64,000 nucleotides of DNA from Vreelandella nanhaiensis (GCF_003990185.1 NZ_RZHF01000022.1:98-64097), one strand, 5' to 3'. Shown: positions 9,165-18,507, numbered from the stretch's first letter. Translations and numbers: made by a program. The notes: generated by a model from the sequence alone, not told the origin.

Positions 9165-10544
9165 TTACTCGTATTGCTGGCGATATTTGCGCACTACTAC
9201 CAGTGCGATGACGTTTAACCCTAACGTGATGACAAAAAGGGTTAGACCGAGGGCAAACGCAACCAGCGACTGCGGGCTCGCAAAGTCCATATCCCCTGTC
9301 AATTGGTTGACGATCGTGACGGTAATGGTCGAAACGGCCTCAAAGGGATTGGCATGCAATACGGGATTATTACCGGCAGCCAGCACCACAATCATGGTTT
9401 CACCAATCGCCCGGCTCGCTGCCAGCAAAAATGCGCCCACGATGCCAGGGAGCGCGGCAGGCAGCACTACCTGACGAATCGTTTCCGATTTGGTTGCCCC
9501 CAGGCCAAGCGCGCCGTCGCGCAGTGATTTAGGCACCTGAGTAATAATGTCGTCAGACAGAGAGGAGACGAACGGAATAATCATGATCCCCATTACCAGC
9601 CCCGCCGTAAGCGCGCTGGTCGTGCGAATATTGATACCGATCAGATCGCCAGCGCTAGACAGGAACGGCCCCACCACGATCAGCGCAAAAAAGCCGTAAA
9701 CGATTGTCGGTATGCCTGCCAGAATTTCGATCACGGGCTTGGCCACGTTACGCAACCAAGGGGGCGCATACTCTGCCATGTAAATGGCGGTCATCAGGCC
9801 CACAGGAATGGCAACCAGGAGCGCGATGGTACTAACCATCATCGTTCCCCATAAAAGCGGCAGTAAACCAAATTCCCCCTGGCTTGCAGAACCCGCTGTG
9901 CTGAACCTGGGGTTCCAGACAGTGCCAAAAAAGAACTCCGCAGGACTGATAAAGCTAAAAAAGCGTAGCGCTTCACCCAGCATGGAAAGCACGATGCCTA
10001 TGGTGGTAAAGATGGCCACGGCAGAGCTCGCCGCCAAAGCAAACATGATAACGCGCTCTACCTGGTTACGGGCGCGCCAGTTTGGTGAGATGCGACGCCG
10101 GGCGAAAATCAGGCCCACCACTACCAGTACAGCCATCAAGGCGACCAGACTAAAATTCTCAATGGTCTGAAGCCTTGCCATGTGCCCCGCTGCGGCTAGC
10201 TCTTCAGGGCTTCCACCACCGGCTACTCCCTGGCCGTTGGCCAATGCGGTTACACGACGCAACAAGGTTTGTAACTCACGATCACTAAGCCCCGCCACCA
10301 TATCGGCTGGCAGCTGCTGAGTGACCAGCATATCGATTAACTGCGGTGCCAAAAAAGACCACAACAAGAAGATGGCAAGCGCAGGCAGTCCACACCAAAG
10401 GGCTACCAGCACGCCATAATAACCGGGCCGAGAATGCATCCGTACATCGTGCTCTGCCGCAACCGCGCGACTGCGAGTTAAGCCCAAGTGGTATGCCAAG
10501 GCCATCATTACCAGCAGCGTGGCTATCAAGGCAAGGTTGCTCAT
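9165..10544 (-). CDS. pstC: phosphate ABC transporter permease PstC
   Basis: The second membrane subunit of the phosphate importer, 459 aa. The conserved permease part is C-terminal (from about residue 200) and has the EAA loop (DGALGLGATKSETIRQVVLPA). The N-terminal 190 residues hold two or three membrane segments and a periplasmic loop absent from the 319-aa E. coli protein. GGAG precedes the ATG. It follows pstS by 103 bp containing a stable hairpin and is followed at once by pstA. Confidence 0.95.
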   Translation of the reverse strand: MSNLALIATLLVMMALAYHLGLTRSRAVAAEHDVRMHSRPGYYGVLVALWCGLPALAIFLLWSFLAPQLIDMLVTQQLPADMVAGLSDRELQTLLRRVTALANGQGVAGGGSPEELAAAGHMARLQTIENFSLVALMAVLVVVGLIFARRRISPNWRARNQVERVIMFALAASSAVAIFTTIGIVLSMLGEALRFFSFISPAEFFFGTVWNPRFSTAGSASQGEFGLLPLLWGTMMVSTIALLVAIPVGLMTAIYMAEYAPPWLRNVAKPVIEILAGIPTIVYGFFALIVVGPFLSSAGDLIGINIRTTSALTAGLVMGIMIIPFVSSLSDDIITQVPKSLRDGALGLGATKSETIRQVVLPAALPGIVGAFLLAASRAIGETMIVVLAAGNNPVLHANPFEAVSTITVTIVNQLTGDMDFASPQSLVAFALGLTLFVITLGLNVIALVVVRKYRQQYE

Positions 10545-10576
10545 TATTTCTCCGCCTTTGACTTCCTACGTCTAAA

Positions 10577-10604
10577 CGCCAGCATCAACTATGCGATGCT
10601 GGCG
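10577..10604 (-). terminator. pstS-pstC intergenic hairpin (attenuator or mRNA 3' stabiliser)
   Basis: Perfect 10-bp arms CGCCAGCATC and GATGCTGGCG enclose an 8-nt loop between pstS and pstC. Only three T residues follow on the minus strand. Such hairpins behind the binding-protein gene often give excess binding protein by partial termination or by protecting the upstream mRNA; that role is inferred. Confidence 0.5.
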
Positions 10605-10647
10605 CAAAAACAGACTTGATTAACTTTAAAAACCTGAACCGTCTAGC

Positions 10648-11658
10648 TTACTCGGCAGTGGCTACCGTACGTGACTGGAACTGCTCCAGCGCTTCGGCGC
10701 GCTCTTCTTCATCCATGGGGATCAAGCCAGCATCTTCCAGCGGGCTGCCGTAGCCAGAGATCATTTCATTCAGGAAGAATTCAGTGTATTCAGCCAGGCC
10801 AGGAATCACATCCAGGTGCTCGCCCTTCACGTAGAAGAACAACGGGCGAGAAACCGGATATTCACCAGAACCAATGGTTTCCAGGCTCGGGGTTACGCCA
10901 TCAACGGTTGCAACCTGCAGGCGGTCACGGTTCTGGTCGTAGAAGCTCAGACCGAAAACACCGACCGCGTCTTCCTGAGCGTCCAGGCGGGCCAGCGTTT
11001 CAGTGTAGTCGCCAGCGATTTCTACGATACGGCCATCGCCACGTAGATTGTTACAGGCGTCGTCTTCAACTTCAGCAACGGTTTCACAACCCGGGTGAAT
11101 CACCTTCTCTTCGAAAACTTCACGGGTACCGTGGTTGGAAGCCGGGATGACCAATACGATTTCCTGGTCGGGCAAGCTGCTGTCGATTTCAGACCAACGG
11201 GTGTAGGGGTTATCAACCAGCTCACCATCCTGCGGTAACTGGGCAGCGGCTGCCTTGAACACGTGCTCTGGCTTCAAGGCAAACTCGGAACGGTCAAGAC
11301 GCGAGGCAAACACAATGCCATCATAGCCAAACTTCACTTCAAGAATTTCGTTAACACCGTTCTCACCACAGCTTTCGATCTCACCGCTGCGGATCTGACG
11401 AGAAGCATTAGCAATATCAATAGTGTTTTCGCCAACACCTTGACAGAACTGACGAAGACCGCCGCTTGAACCACCAGAACCAACGACCGGCGTGTTGAAC
11501 TCAGAGTAAGTATTACCGAACTCTTCCGCTACGATACTTGCAAACGGCAGCACGGTAGAGGAGCCAGCAATCTGGATGGTGTCACGAGCCATGGCGGCGG
11601 TTGAGACACTGGCGGCTAGACCGGCTACTACTGCAACACTTAGCATCTGCTTTTTCAC
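10648..11658 (-). CDS. pstS: periplasmic phosphate-binding protein PstS
   Basis: The periplasmic receptor that captures inorganic phosphate for PstCAB. A signal peptide is clear: MKKQ, a hydrophobic stretch, then cleavage after about AAMA at residue 24. The mature start DTIQIAGSSTVLPF and the SGGSSGGLRQFC segment are typical of PstS-family phosphate ligands. The protein has 336 residues and is of the Pseudomonas-type PstS group rather than the E. coli subgroup. The start codon is GTG with an AAGGGG ribosome site. A Pho-box-like repeat lies about 95-110 bp upstream. It is the first gene of the pst operon. Confidence 0.95.
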   Translation of the reverse strand: MKKQMLSVAVVAGLAASVSTAAMARDTIQIAGSSTVLPFASIVAEEFGNTYSEFNTPVVGSGGSSGGLRQFCQGVGENTIDIANASRQIRSGEIESCGENGVNEILEVKFGYDGIVFASRLDRSEFALKPEHVFKAAAAQLPQDGELVDNPYTRWSEIDSSLPDQEIVLVIPASNHGTREVFEEKVIHPGCETVAEVEDDACNNLRGDGRIVEIAGDYTETLARLDAQEDAVGVFGLSFYDQNRDRLQVATVDGVTPSLETIGSGEYPVSRPLFFYVKGEHLDVIPGLAEYTEFFLNEMISGYGSPLEDAGLIPMDEEERAEALEQFQSRTVATAE

Positions 11659-11751
11659 GTCGTGTTCCCCTTTGGTTTGATATCCGGTCAGCTACTGCTT
11701 ACCGAAAGTTGGCCTTCTGGCCTTTCACAAAGAGGAGTTTGCACACAATTG

Positions 11752-11769
11752 ATTGCAGAAATATGACAG
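11752..11769 (-). promoter_or_regulatory. Pho-box-like PhoB binding site
   Basis: On the minus strand the site reads CTGTCAT-ATTT-CTGCAAT. The first heptamer is a perfect match to the PhoB half-site CTGTCAT, and the second, at the correct 11-bp period, matches 5 of 7. It lies upstream of pstS in the right orientation. PhoB itself is not encoded in the window. Confidence 0.6.
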
Positions 11770-11875
11770 TTAAAAAATCTTGGCGGAGGGTCTCACCGAT
11801 TTACAGCAATAACCTAATAGCTGCTTCGGTACATAGAACAAAGGAAGTATATGGAAGCAAGCGCCCAAGGTGATG

Positions 11876-11900
11876 GGCAACCTTTAGCAATCAGGTTGCC
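11876..11900 (-). terminator. hairpin downstream of the Bcr/CflA-family gene
   Basis: Seven-bp arms GGCAACC and GGTTGCC flank an 11-nt loop about 60 bp past the transporter stop codon. No T run follows, so this is only a possible terminator. Confidence 0.3.
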
Positions 11901-11962
11901 TAGCAACACAGGGGGCAACGCCAGCACAGCCACATACCTCGCTTAGGTAGCCAGGCAAAACG

Positions 11963-13150
11963 CTAGGCATAGCCTGTAGGTTTCACCGTCAGCATACGCA
12001 CACCGATATTCCCCAGCACGGATGCTCCCAGCATGGTCAGCACCATGGGCCACAGGTGCGCCACTTCAAATGCGCCGACTAGAAACCCTGCCAACGCCCC
12101 ACAGCTGAATTGAACTCCTCCCAACAGCGCCGTTGCGGTAGCACTGATATGCCCGAAGTGGTCAAGCAGCGAGGAGATCGCATTGGGGGTAATCAGACCA
12201 ATCATACCCGTAAACAGCATGACCAAAGGAACCACTGTATATAGCGTGGCGATATTGAGTAACGTGGCCAGCACCAAGCTAAGCGCGGCCACTAGCTGCA
12301 CCGCTAACCCCAAGCGCAGATTCTGTTGAGGCGTACGCTTGCGCAACAGGTGAATATTGATGCGATTGGAGAGCGCGATGACAACTACGTTGATGCCGAA
12401 AACCAACGGATAAATACTGGGAGATAGCGCGAAGTAATCCAGATAAATAAAGGGTGACGCCGTCACAAAAGCGAAAAGCCCCGCGAAAGAAGCGGCAACA
12501 GCGCAGATATACCCCATCCCCTCCCGATGGCTCAGTACGCTGGCGTAGTTTCTGACTACCTGCCGGGGGGAAGCCGCGGGCAGCGTCATATCACGGGTTT
12601 CTGGTAGTCGCGTGCCCAGGAGCCAGAATAAAAACCCGGCATACACGGCAAGGAACACAAAAATCAGCCACCAGCCGGCGATATGCAGCAGCACACTTCC
12701 CACCGCCGGGGCCACCAGCGGCGCCAGCATCATGATCATCGCCATGGTGGACATGACCTTGGCAGCTTCACGGCCACTAAAGCAGTCGCGCACGATAGCG
12801 GCAGAGTTAACCACGCAGGCGCCGCCCCCGAGAGCCTGAAGAAAGCGCCAGGCCAACAGCGTAGTCAAGCTATCGGCGGTCGTGATCATCAGGCTGGTCA
12901 GCATAAATACCGCTAACCCACCCAGCAGTACCGGCTTGCGCCCTACCCGATCAGAAAGCGGGCCAAAACAGAGCTGGCCAATCGCGAAGCCCAGCAAAAA
13001 CACGCTGATGGAAAGCTCGGTATGGTGAATGCTGGCATTAATGGATTCAGCAAGCACGCCAATGGCTGGCAAATAGGCATCAATCGCAAACGGGGCAAGC
13101 GCTGTGTTGGCTGCAACCAACAAGGCGACCCGTCGTGGGTTGAGTTCCAT
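11963..13150 (-). CDS. Bcr/CflA-family multidrug efflux MFS transporter
   Basis: A 395-aa inner-membrane protein with about 12 hydrophobic segments. The MFS motif between helices 2 and 3 (FGPLSDRVGRKPVL, about residues 62-75) and the N-terminal APFAIDAYLPA segment are hallmarks of the Bcr/CflA drug-proton antiporter family, which exports compounds such as bicyclomycin or chloramphenicol. An AAAGGAG ribosome site precedes the ATG. It is divergent from the chemotaxis receptor gene and stands alone. The substrate cannot be predicted. Confidence 0.9.
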   Translation of the reverse strand: MELNPRRVALLVAANTALAPFAIDAYLPAIGVLAESINASIHHTELSISVFLLGFAIGQLCFGPLSDRVGRKPVLLGGLAVFMLTSLMITTADSLTTLLAWRFLQALGGGACVVNSAAIVRDCFSGREAAKVMSTMAMIMMLAPLVAPAVGSVLLHIAGWWLIFVFLAVYAGFLFWLLGTRLPETRDMTLPAASPRQVVRNYASVLSHREGMGYICAVAASFAGLFAFVTASPFIYLDYFALSPSIYPLVFGINVVVIALSNRINIHLLRKRTPQQNLRLGLAVQLVAALSLVLATLLNIATLYTVVPLVMLFTGMIGLITPNAISSLLDHFGHISATATALLGGVQFSCGALAGFLVGAFEVAHLWPMVLTMLGASVLGNIGVRMLTVKPTGYA

Positions 13151-13316
13151 GAGGCTCCTTTAGATATTCGACACCATCATGCAAGGCCGATGATAGATAG
13201 ACCGCTAATGATACAGTTACCTCATAAATTTAGCACCGCACGCGCTAAAAACTGCAACATAACCTGCTTAGCCTTTGCTTCATAAGCCCTTACCAATACT
13301 TATTCTTGGGAATATT

Positions 13317-14975
13317 ATGAACGTTAACGCATTGAAAAATTTCTCATTACGCTGGTTAAGTCTATCGGCACTCGTGTTGGTCGCGTTCTGCGTATTGATG
13401 TTTGCATTATTAACCTGGAAAGTAATGCAACAAAGCCAACACGGCTTGGCCGCCCTTGAGCAGGTTAACGTTCAACAGTCATCATCGCTCAACCGGCTGC
13501 ATATTGCAGGGCTTGAAGGGTTACATCGCCTGGACCGCGCGCTGGAGCGTCAGTTACGTCCTTCTCTAGGCGACCCTGCTGAGGCGCTTCAGGCGGTTGA
13601 AAACGAGCTTTCTGAAATGACGGTGTCACTGACCAGTTTCCTGGAGGCAACTGCCAATACTTCCTATGAAACGCGGCGCGACGCTATTGAACAGCAGGCA
13701 CGATCACTTATCGCCATCATGTATGAACAGCTAAATGCCGTACAGATGGGTGATCGCGGCGGGTATCGACAGTTAACGCTGGATGCCTTGGCGCATAGCC
13801 AAGCATTTAGCGAGGAAGCCCGTACTTTTTATCAACTGGCCGATCGCCAAGGTATCGATCTAATGACTCAGGCCGAAAACCGTGCGCAATCTATCGGGCA
13901 ATTGCTGTTGTTGGGGATTGGCCTGGCTTTTGGGTTACTTGGCTTGATGGCCTGGATAGGCCAGCGCCATATTTTGCTGCCTATTAATCGTTTGATCAGC
14001 CATTTTCGCACCATGGCCGGGGGCGATTTAAGCGTTGCGGTCCCACAGCAGGGAAATAACGAGATAGGCCAGCTCTACCAAGCGCTTGATCATATGCAGC
14101 GGGCATTGATTGACACCGTTTCAGAGCTGCACGGTAATAGCCGCCATATCTTCGATAGCGCTCAACGTCTGGCGCTAGGCAATGAAGATTTGGCCATTCG
14201 TACCCGCCAGCAGAATGCCTCCCACGAAGCGACCGCAGCCAACCTAGATGAATTAACCGAGAACGTGGCCACCACGGCAGGTTACGCTGCAGACGCCACT
14301 CAGCTGACCTCTACGGCCGCCGCGCAGTCGCAGGAAGGCAGCCAGACCATGACCGAATTTCTTACGACCATGCAAGAAATCCATACGCGGTCCAAAAAAG
14401 TCGACGAAATTGTCAACGTTATCGATGCTATCGCGTTTCAAACCAATATTTTGGCCTTGAATGCCTCCGTTGAGGCCGCACGCGCGGGCGAACAAGGTAA
14501 GGGCTTTGCTGTAGTAGCCGGTGAAGTGCGCGGGCTCGCCTCACGAAGCGCAGAAGCTGCTCGTCAGATTCAAGCACTTCTGGCCACTTCAGCCAGCAGT
14601 ATTGAACGTGGCCACGCGCTGTCGACCCAGGCAAGCCAGGGCATGCAAGCCATTGTGGCGTCAACCGAACAGGCCAATAGCCTCATGCTGCAGATTGCCG
14701 ATGCTGCCAGTGAGCAGCATCAGCATATAGAGCAACTGAACGCGACCCTGCACGAACAGACACAGGTGAACCGGGCCAATACTCGTCAGGTCGAAACGAC
14801 AGCAAAAGATGCGATGTCGCTTGAGGCTGCCGCGGAGCGGATGCGTGAACAGGCAGCTCGCTTTAAAGTCGCCAACAATATGGCCTGCGACGATTTTGTT
14901 TGGCAGGCATCGCAAGCGGTACCGGCGGAACATCCATCGGATAATATTCAGCGCGCTCAAGCCTTGCTACAGTAA
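13317..14975 (+). CDS. methyl-accepting chemotaxis protein
   Basis: A 552-aa transmembrane chemoreceptor. A first membrane helix (about 15-37) is followed by a periplasmic helical sensor of about 150 residues, a second helix (about 193-216), a HAMP segment and a cytoplasmic coiled coil. The near-invariant signalling tip ([21 protein letters not shown]) is at about residues 368-388. It should control CheA through CheW. The C-terminus has no NWETF-like CheR-docking pentapeptide. The start at 13317 is set by the hydrophobic helix and TTGGGA just upstream; the open frame begins 14 codons earlier. No chemotaxis operon is nearby, so this is an orphan receptor with unknown ligand. Confidence 0.94.
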   Translation: MNVNALKNFSLRWLSLSALVLVAFCVLMFALLTWKVMQQSQHGLAALEQVNVQQSSSLNRLHIAGLEGLHRLDRALERQLRPSLGDPAEALQAVENELSEMTVSLTSFLEATANTSYETRRDAIEQQARSLIAIMYEQLNAVQMGDRGGYRQLTLDALAHSQAFSEEARTFYQLADRQGIDLMTQAENRAQSIGQLLLLGIGLAFGLLGLMAWIGQRHILLPINRLISHFRTMAGGDLSVAVPQQGNNEIGQLYQALDHMQRALIDTVSELHGNSRHIFDSAQRLALGNEDLAIRTRQQNASHEATAANLDELTENVATTAGYAADATQLTSTAAAQSQEGSQTMTEFLTTMQEIHTRSKKVDEIVNVIDAIAFQTNILALNASVEAARAGEQGKGFAVVAGEVRGLASRSAEAARQIQALLATSASSIERGHALSTQASQGMQAIVASTEQANSLMLQIADAASEQHQHIEQLNATLHEQTQVNRANTRQVETTAKDAMSLEAAAERMREQAARFKVANNMACDDFVWQASQAVPAEHPSDNIQRAQALLQ

Positions 14976-15001
14976 GGGATCATTTACGCAAGGAGCACTG
15001 C

Positions 15002-15940
15002 ATGGCCACTAGCTTACTGACCCAACTTAGAGAAATGACGTCGGTTGTCGCTGACACCGGCGACCTTGAAGCCATTCGTCGTTTTACGCCCCAGGATGCA
15101 ACCACCAACCCTTCACTGATACTCCAGGCGGCCCAACAGGAGCAGCGCCGGGCACGTCTTGCCGTTATTGCCAAGGAAAGCACCGATATTGATGATGCAG
15201 CTGACCGGGTGGCCGTTGAGATCGGTAGTGAAATTAGTGAACTGGTCCCAGGCTATGTTTCAACGGAAGTCAGCGCCCGCCTCTCTTTTGATCGTGATGC
15301 CACCATTGCGCGTGCGCACTCACTGATTGAACGCTATGCCCAGAAAGGCGTTGGTGCAGAACGCATTCTGATCAAGATGGCGTCCACCTGGGAAGGTATT
15401 CAGGCAGCTCAACAGCTTGAGCGTGAAGGCATTCGCACCAATCTTACCCTGCTGTTCGGCTTTGCCCAGGCGCAGGCGTGTGCCGATGCTGGGGTAACAC
15501 TTATCTCTCCCTTTGTCGGCCGCATTTTGGATTGGTATAAGGCGCGCAAACCCGATGCCGACTTTGCCGGTGACAACGATCCGGGCGTGCAGTCGGTTAA
15601 GCAGATCTACAACTATTATAAGGGACATGGCTACGCCACTATCGTGATGGGCGCAAGCTTTCGCAATATTGGCGAAATTCAGGCCCTGGCCGGTTGTGAC
15701 AGGCTAACCATTTCTCCGGCACTGCTTAACGAGCTTGATGAGCAGCAAGGCGAACTGCCACGTAAGCTGACCCCTATGGGCGCTAGCAGCTCAAAAGCCG
15801 AAACGCTGACGCAGGGTGATTTTCGCTGGGCAATGAACGAAGATGAAATGGCATCTGACAAGCTGGCGGAAGGTATCCGCAAGTTCATGGCAGATCAGCG
15901 TCAGTTGGAAACGCTTCTGGAGACGTTACGAAAGGCGTGA
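15002..15940 (+). CDS. tal: transaldolase
   Basis: The cytoplasmic pentose-phosphate enzyme that moves a dihydroxyacetone unit between sedoheptulose 7-phosphate and glyceraldehyde 3-phosphate. It has 312 aa, close to TalB (317 aa). The signature DATTNPSLI is at 32-40, Asp18 lies in the N-terminal ADTGD, and the Schiff-base lysine is Lys125 in [12 protein letters not shown]. The ATG follows an AAGGAG site. It starts 26 bp after the chemoreceptor gene on the same strand and ends against a hairpin shared with the convergent STAS gene. Confidence 0.96.
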   Translation: MATSLLTQLREMTSVVADTGDLEAIRRFTPQDATTNPSLILQAAQQEQRRARLAVIAKESTDIDDAADRVAVEIGSEISELVPGYVSTEVSARLSFDRDATIARAHSLIERYAQKGVGAERILIKMASTWEGIQAAQQLEREGIRTNLTLLFGFAQAQACADAGVTLISPFVGRILDWYKARKPDADFAGDNDPGVQSVKQIYNYYKGHGYATIVMGASFRNIGEIQALAGCDRLTISPALLNELDEQQGELPRKLTPMGASSSKAETLTQGDFRWAMNEDEMASDKLAEGIRKFMADQRQLETLLETLRKA

Positions 15941-15979
15941 TGTGTTATCAAAGGATATGAGTACGAAAGCGCGAAGATA

Positions 15980-16003
15980 CGAAAGCCCTATCAAGGGCTT
16001 TCG
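15980..16003. terminator. bidirectional hairpin between tal and the STAS gene
   Basis: Perfect 10-bp arms CGAAAGCCCT and AGGGCTTTCG with a 4-nt loop. The stop codon of the minus-strand STAS gene (15991-15993) lies in the loop, so the last codons of that gene form half the stem. It sits 40 bp past the transaldolase stop. Confidence 0.65.
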
Positions 16004-16518
16004 TGTTGAGGCTCGGTGTTTTGGGCTTCCAGCATTTCCACCAGCGGCTGAAACTGCTCGCGGTTATGCTCGTTCATATGCATTAGGATACGATGCGCTT
16101 CAAGAATACGCTCGCGCAGCCCTACTTCGTCCGCAGGCTCCTCGGGTAACTCAATTAGTGCGTCATTGAGCGCAGAGCTTTGCTGAAGCGGTGCCTCCAT
16201 CAGCGTAAAAAAACGCGCAAAGCCCATCACGTCGAGCATTTTTCGAACATCGGGGTTATCGGCAATAATTGTAGGTGGATGTACCAGCTGCCCTTTCACC
16301 GCCATAGCGACCTTGGCCAGAAAGCCCAGCGCGGTTGAGTCAACGTTCGTTGCCTCCCGCAGGTCAATCATGACTGCACGCAGCCCCGGCGTTTCAGCAA
16401 GGCGCTGTGCCTGAGTATCAAGCGTGGCGCAAAGCGTTAGACGCACATCACCGCACAGTTTTAAGACAAAAACACCAGAGTCGAACGCCGCCTTGATACG
16501 GCCTTCTTCAATCAGCAT
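15991..16518 (-). CDS. STAS-domain protein (anti-sigma-factor antagonist-like)
   Basis: About 175 aa. The N-terminal 100 residues look like a STAS domain: VFVLKLCGDVRLTLC, then VMIDLREATNVDSTALGF, where the Ser of DSTALG is the position phosphorylated in SpoIIAA/HsbA-type proteins. A helical C-terminal tail of about 70 acidic residues follows. The start ATG overlaps the end of the phosphatase gene by 11 bp, which suggests translational coupling and a functional pair in which the phosphatase dephosphorylates this protein. No anti-sigma kinase is encoded nearby. A TTG two codons earlier is an alternative start. Confidence 0.82.
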   Translation of the reverse strand: MLIEEGRIKAAFDSGVFVLKLCGDVRLTLCATLDTQAQRLAETPGLRAVMIDLREATNVDSTALGFLAKVAMAVKGQLVHPPTIIADNPDVRKMLDVMGFARFFTLMEAPLQQSSALNDALIELPEEPADEVGLRERILEAHRILMHMNEHNREQFQPLVEMLEAQNTEPQHESP

Positions 16519-17701
16519 GACCAAATCCGCTCACCATCATGATTGTCAGATCATCGGGTAAAGCATCGCGGTCTTGGTTCGCCTCATCAATTGCGCCTCC
16601 TTCTGCCAGGAGCGCATTTGTTTTGGCTAGCCGGTCGCGCAACTGCTCAAGCGTGACACTTTCGCTTACTAATTGCTCAAGTTCCTTGAGCCGCGTGTCG
16701 AGCGTTTTACCCGGCAAGCATTCCAATACACCGTCTGAACACAGCCATAAACGAAATTCAGCCGGTAAAGCACAGCTGAGCGAAGGATACTCTATATCCG
16801 GAAAAAGACCTACCGGCATTCCCTCTCCTTCAAGCCGAACGAGCCTACCGTTGGCGGCCAATAAAGGCATGGGCAGCTGTGCGCCGAGCGAATAGTGAAG
16901 GGTATGCGCCTGATGGTCAATAACCCCGACAAACAGGGTTGCATGTTTACCGATGTCAGTCCCCTGCAATTCGCGGTTCATGGAGGCCAGCCAGTTAGGC
17001 GCCAGCTGCTCTGGCTGCTGGCCATCCCACTCATGAAGCCAGCGATTACACAGATACTTCAAAAGCACCGTCACAAAGGCTGAAGACGCGCCATGCCCTG
17101 AAACATCGGCAAAGTAGAAAACACTGTAGCGCTCGTTATAACGCTGGTAATCGAGAAAATCACCGGATAGATAGAGCGAGGGCGCAAACCAGTAATCATA
17201 ATAGACGCTATTGATTACCTTGGGGCGTGCTGGCAACAGTCGACGTTGAATATGCCCTCCACTCTGCTGATCCATGCGCAATAGCGCAAGATGCGTCTCC
17301 AGGCTCTCATTCAACTCCGCAAGCCGTTCACGGTCACGGTCGCGCTCAATTGCAAGTGCATTTAACTCAATAGCTTTACGGATCATACGCCGCAGCAGTT
17401 CAGCATGGCGCAGAGGGTGCACAATGTAGTCGACAAGGCCTACATCAATCGCTTTGATCAGATCTGCATCCTCACGGGAATCGCTGACCACCAGGGTAGG
17501 TAGGCGGCCAGCCAACTGTGACCACTGCTGACGCGGTACAGAATGCGCATGGGCCACAATCAGAGCGGTCTCTACAGGCAGGTGGTCGATATCTGCCGCC
17601 GCGAACACCCACATGTCGTCACAGGTGATCGCTTCTGCCAACGCGTTACGCTCCGGACCCGGCTCGTCGATCACCGCAATCAGCTGCTTGGAATGATCCA
17701 T
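16508..17701 (-). CDS. pseudo-receiver / SpoIIE-type PP2C protein phosphatase
   Basis: A 397-aa cytoplasmic regulator. Residues 5-112 have the pattern of a response-regulator receiver (IAVIDEP at 8-14, VVSDS at 71-75), but no Asp is found at the phosphorylation position (Ala50-His51) and the conserved Lys is His95, so normal phosphotransfer is unlikely. A coiled-coil linker (112-145) leads to a SpoIIE phosphatase domain with the metal-binding acidic residues Asp181 (SGDFLDY), Asp199 (FADVSGHG) and later SDGVLE and DDLTIM. The ATG at 17701 is preferred over a TTG at 17713 because GAGG lies six bases before it. It follows mlaA and overlaps the STAS gene. The likely substrate is the phosphorylated STAS protein. 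Confidence 0.88.
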   Translation of the reverse strand: MDHSKQLIAVIDEPGPERNALAEAITCDDMWVFAAADIDHLPVETALIVAHAHSVPRQQWSQLAGRLPTLVVSDSREDADLIKAIDVGLVDYIVHPLRHAELLRRMIRKAIELNALAIERDRDRERLAELNESLETHLALLRMDQQSGGHIQRRLLPARPKVINSVYYDYWFAPSLYLSGDFLDYQRYNERYSVFYFADVSGHGASSAFVTVLLKYLCNRWLHEWDGQQPEQLAPNWLASMNRELQGTDIGKHATLFVGVIDHQAHTLHYSLGAQLPMPLLAANGRLVRLEGEGMPVGLFPDIEYPSLSCALPAEFRLWLCSDGVLECLPGKTLDTRLKELEQLVSESVTLEQLRDRLAKTNALLAEGGAIDEANQDRDALPDDLTIMMVSGFGHAD

Positions 17702-17709
17702 GTTACGCC

Positions 17710-18507
17710 TCAATCGGCAAAATCGTCGTCACTAAAGTCGCTATCGTCAAATTCAAAGCTGTCCATTGCAAACGGGTCATCGCCTAACTGGCCATCGTTA
17801 ATTTCAAACTGGCGGCGCTGCAGGAAGGCATCGCGTATAAACCGGTACCGATCGCCTTGAATCAAGTCTTCCTGGTCGAGCAGCCCCGCGCGAATATCAA
17901 CGATATTGAGTGCCATCAGCCCTAGCCGAGTAGGGTCATCTTCAATATAAAACGTTGGATAAGAAGCCATATCCGCGGGCAGCCCGGTGGTATCGCGCAA
18001 CGTGCTGGGCCCTAGCAATGGCAAAACCAGGTAACGCGAGTCCTGCCATCCCCAAGCGGCCAGCGTTTGCCCGAAATCTTCATCGTCTGCGGTGATTTCC
18101 ATCAGCGTTGCGTAATCGAGCAGCCCGCCAATACCCACCGTTGTGTTGATCAAGAACCGGGAGGTGGCTAGCCCCGCATTGGCAGGTTTTCCCTGAAGCA
18201 GGCTATTGATGACCGTGCGTATTTCTCCCAGGTTGGAAAAGAAATTGCCGATACCGGTTTGCACGGGGTCAGGCGTCACAGTGCGATAGCCTTTTGCCAC
18301 TGGCTTTAATGCATAACGGTCCAGCACATCGTTAAATACAAACACCCGGCGGTTAAAGCCTTCCCAAGGATCTTCCGGACTGTACGCCTCTTGCGCTACT
18401 TGCGAACTGGCACAGCCGCTGACTGCCAGCGTGGTAAGCAGCAAGACAGGCAGCACTGCCTTGGGCATGGAGATAGTGGGCTTCTGCCTGGCTAATAACC
18501 GCAGCAT
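17710..18507 (-). CDS. mlaA: MlaA (VacJ) family outer-membrane lipoprotein
   Basis: The outer-membrane component of the Mla system that removes phospholipids from the outer leaflet. The signal peptide ends in the lipobox LAVSGC, with the lipidated Cys at residue 32. The family opening PWEGFNRRVFVFND and the segment GVGGLLD-like (TTVGIGGLLDYA) with NTTVG are present, and the length of 265 aa is normal. An acidic Asp/Glu/Phe-rich tail ends the protein. The other mla genes (mlaBCDEF) are not in the window. It lies 27 bp after the FabH-like gene and just before the phosphatase, all on the minus strand. Confidence 0.94.
   Translation of the reverse strand: MLRLLARQKPTISMPKAVLPVLLLTTLAVSGCASSQVAQEAYSPEDPWEGFNRRVFVFNDVLDRYALKPVAKGYRTVTPDPVQTGIGNFFSNLGEIRTVINSLLQGKPANAGLATSRFLINTTVGIGGLLDYATLMEITADDEDFGQTLAAWGWQDSRYLVLPLLGPSTLRDTTGLPADMASYPTFYIEDDPTRLGLMALNIVDIRAGLLDQEDLIQGDRYRFIRDAFLQRRQFEINDGQLGDDPFAMDSFEFDDSDFSDDDFAD

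Larger units (their letters stand above)
11659..11962. other. intergenic region upstream of pstS
   Basis: These 304 bp hold the promoter side of pstS on the right-to-left strand, including the Pho-box-like site at 11752-11769, and a hairpin at 11876-11900 that may end the bcr-like gene. I see no credible open frame with a ribosome site here. Confidence 0.6.
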
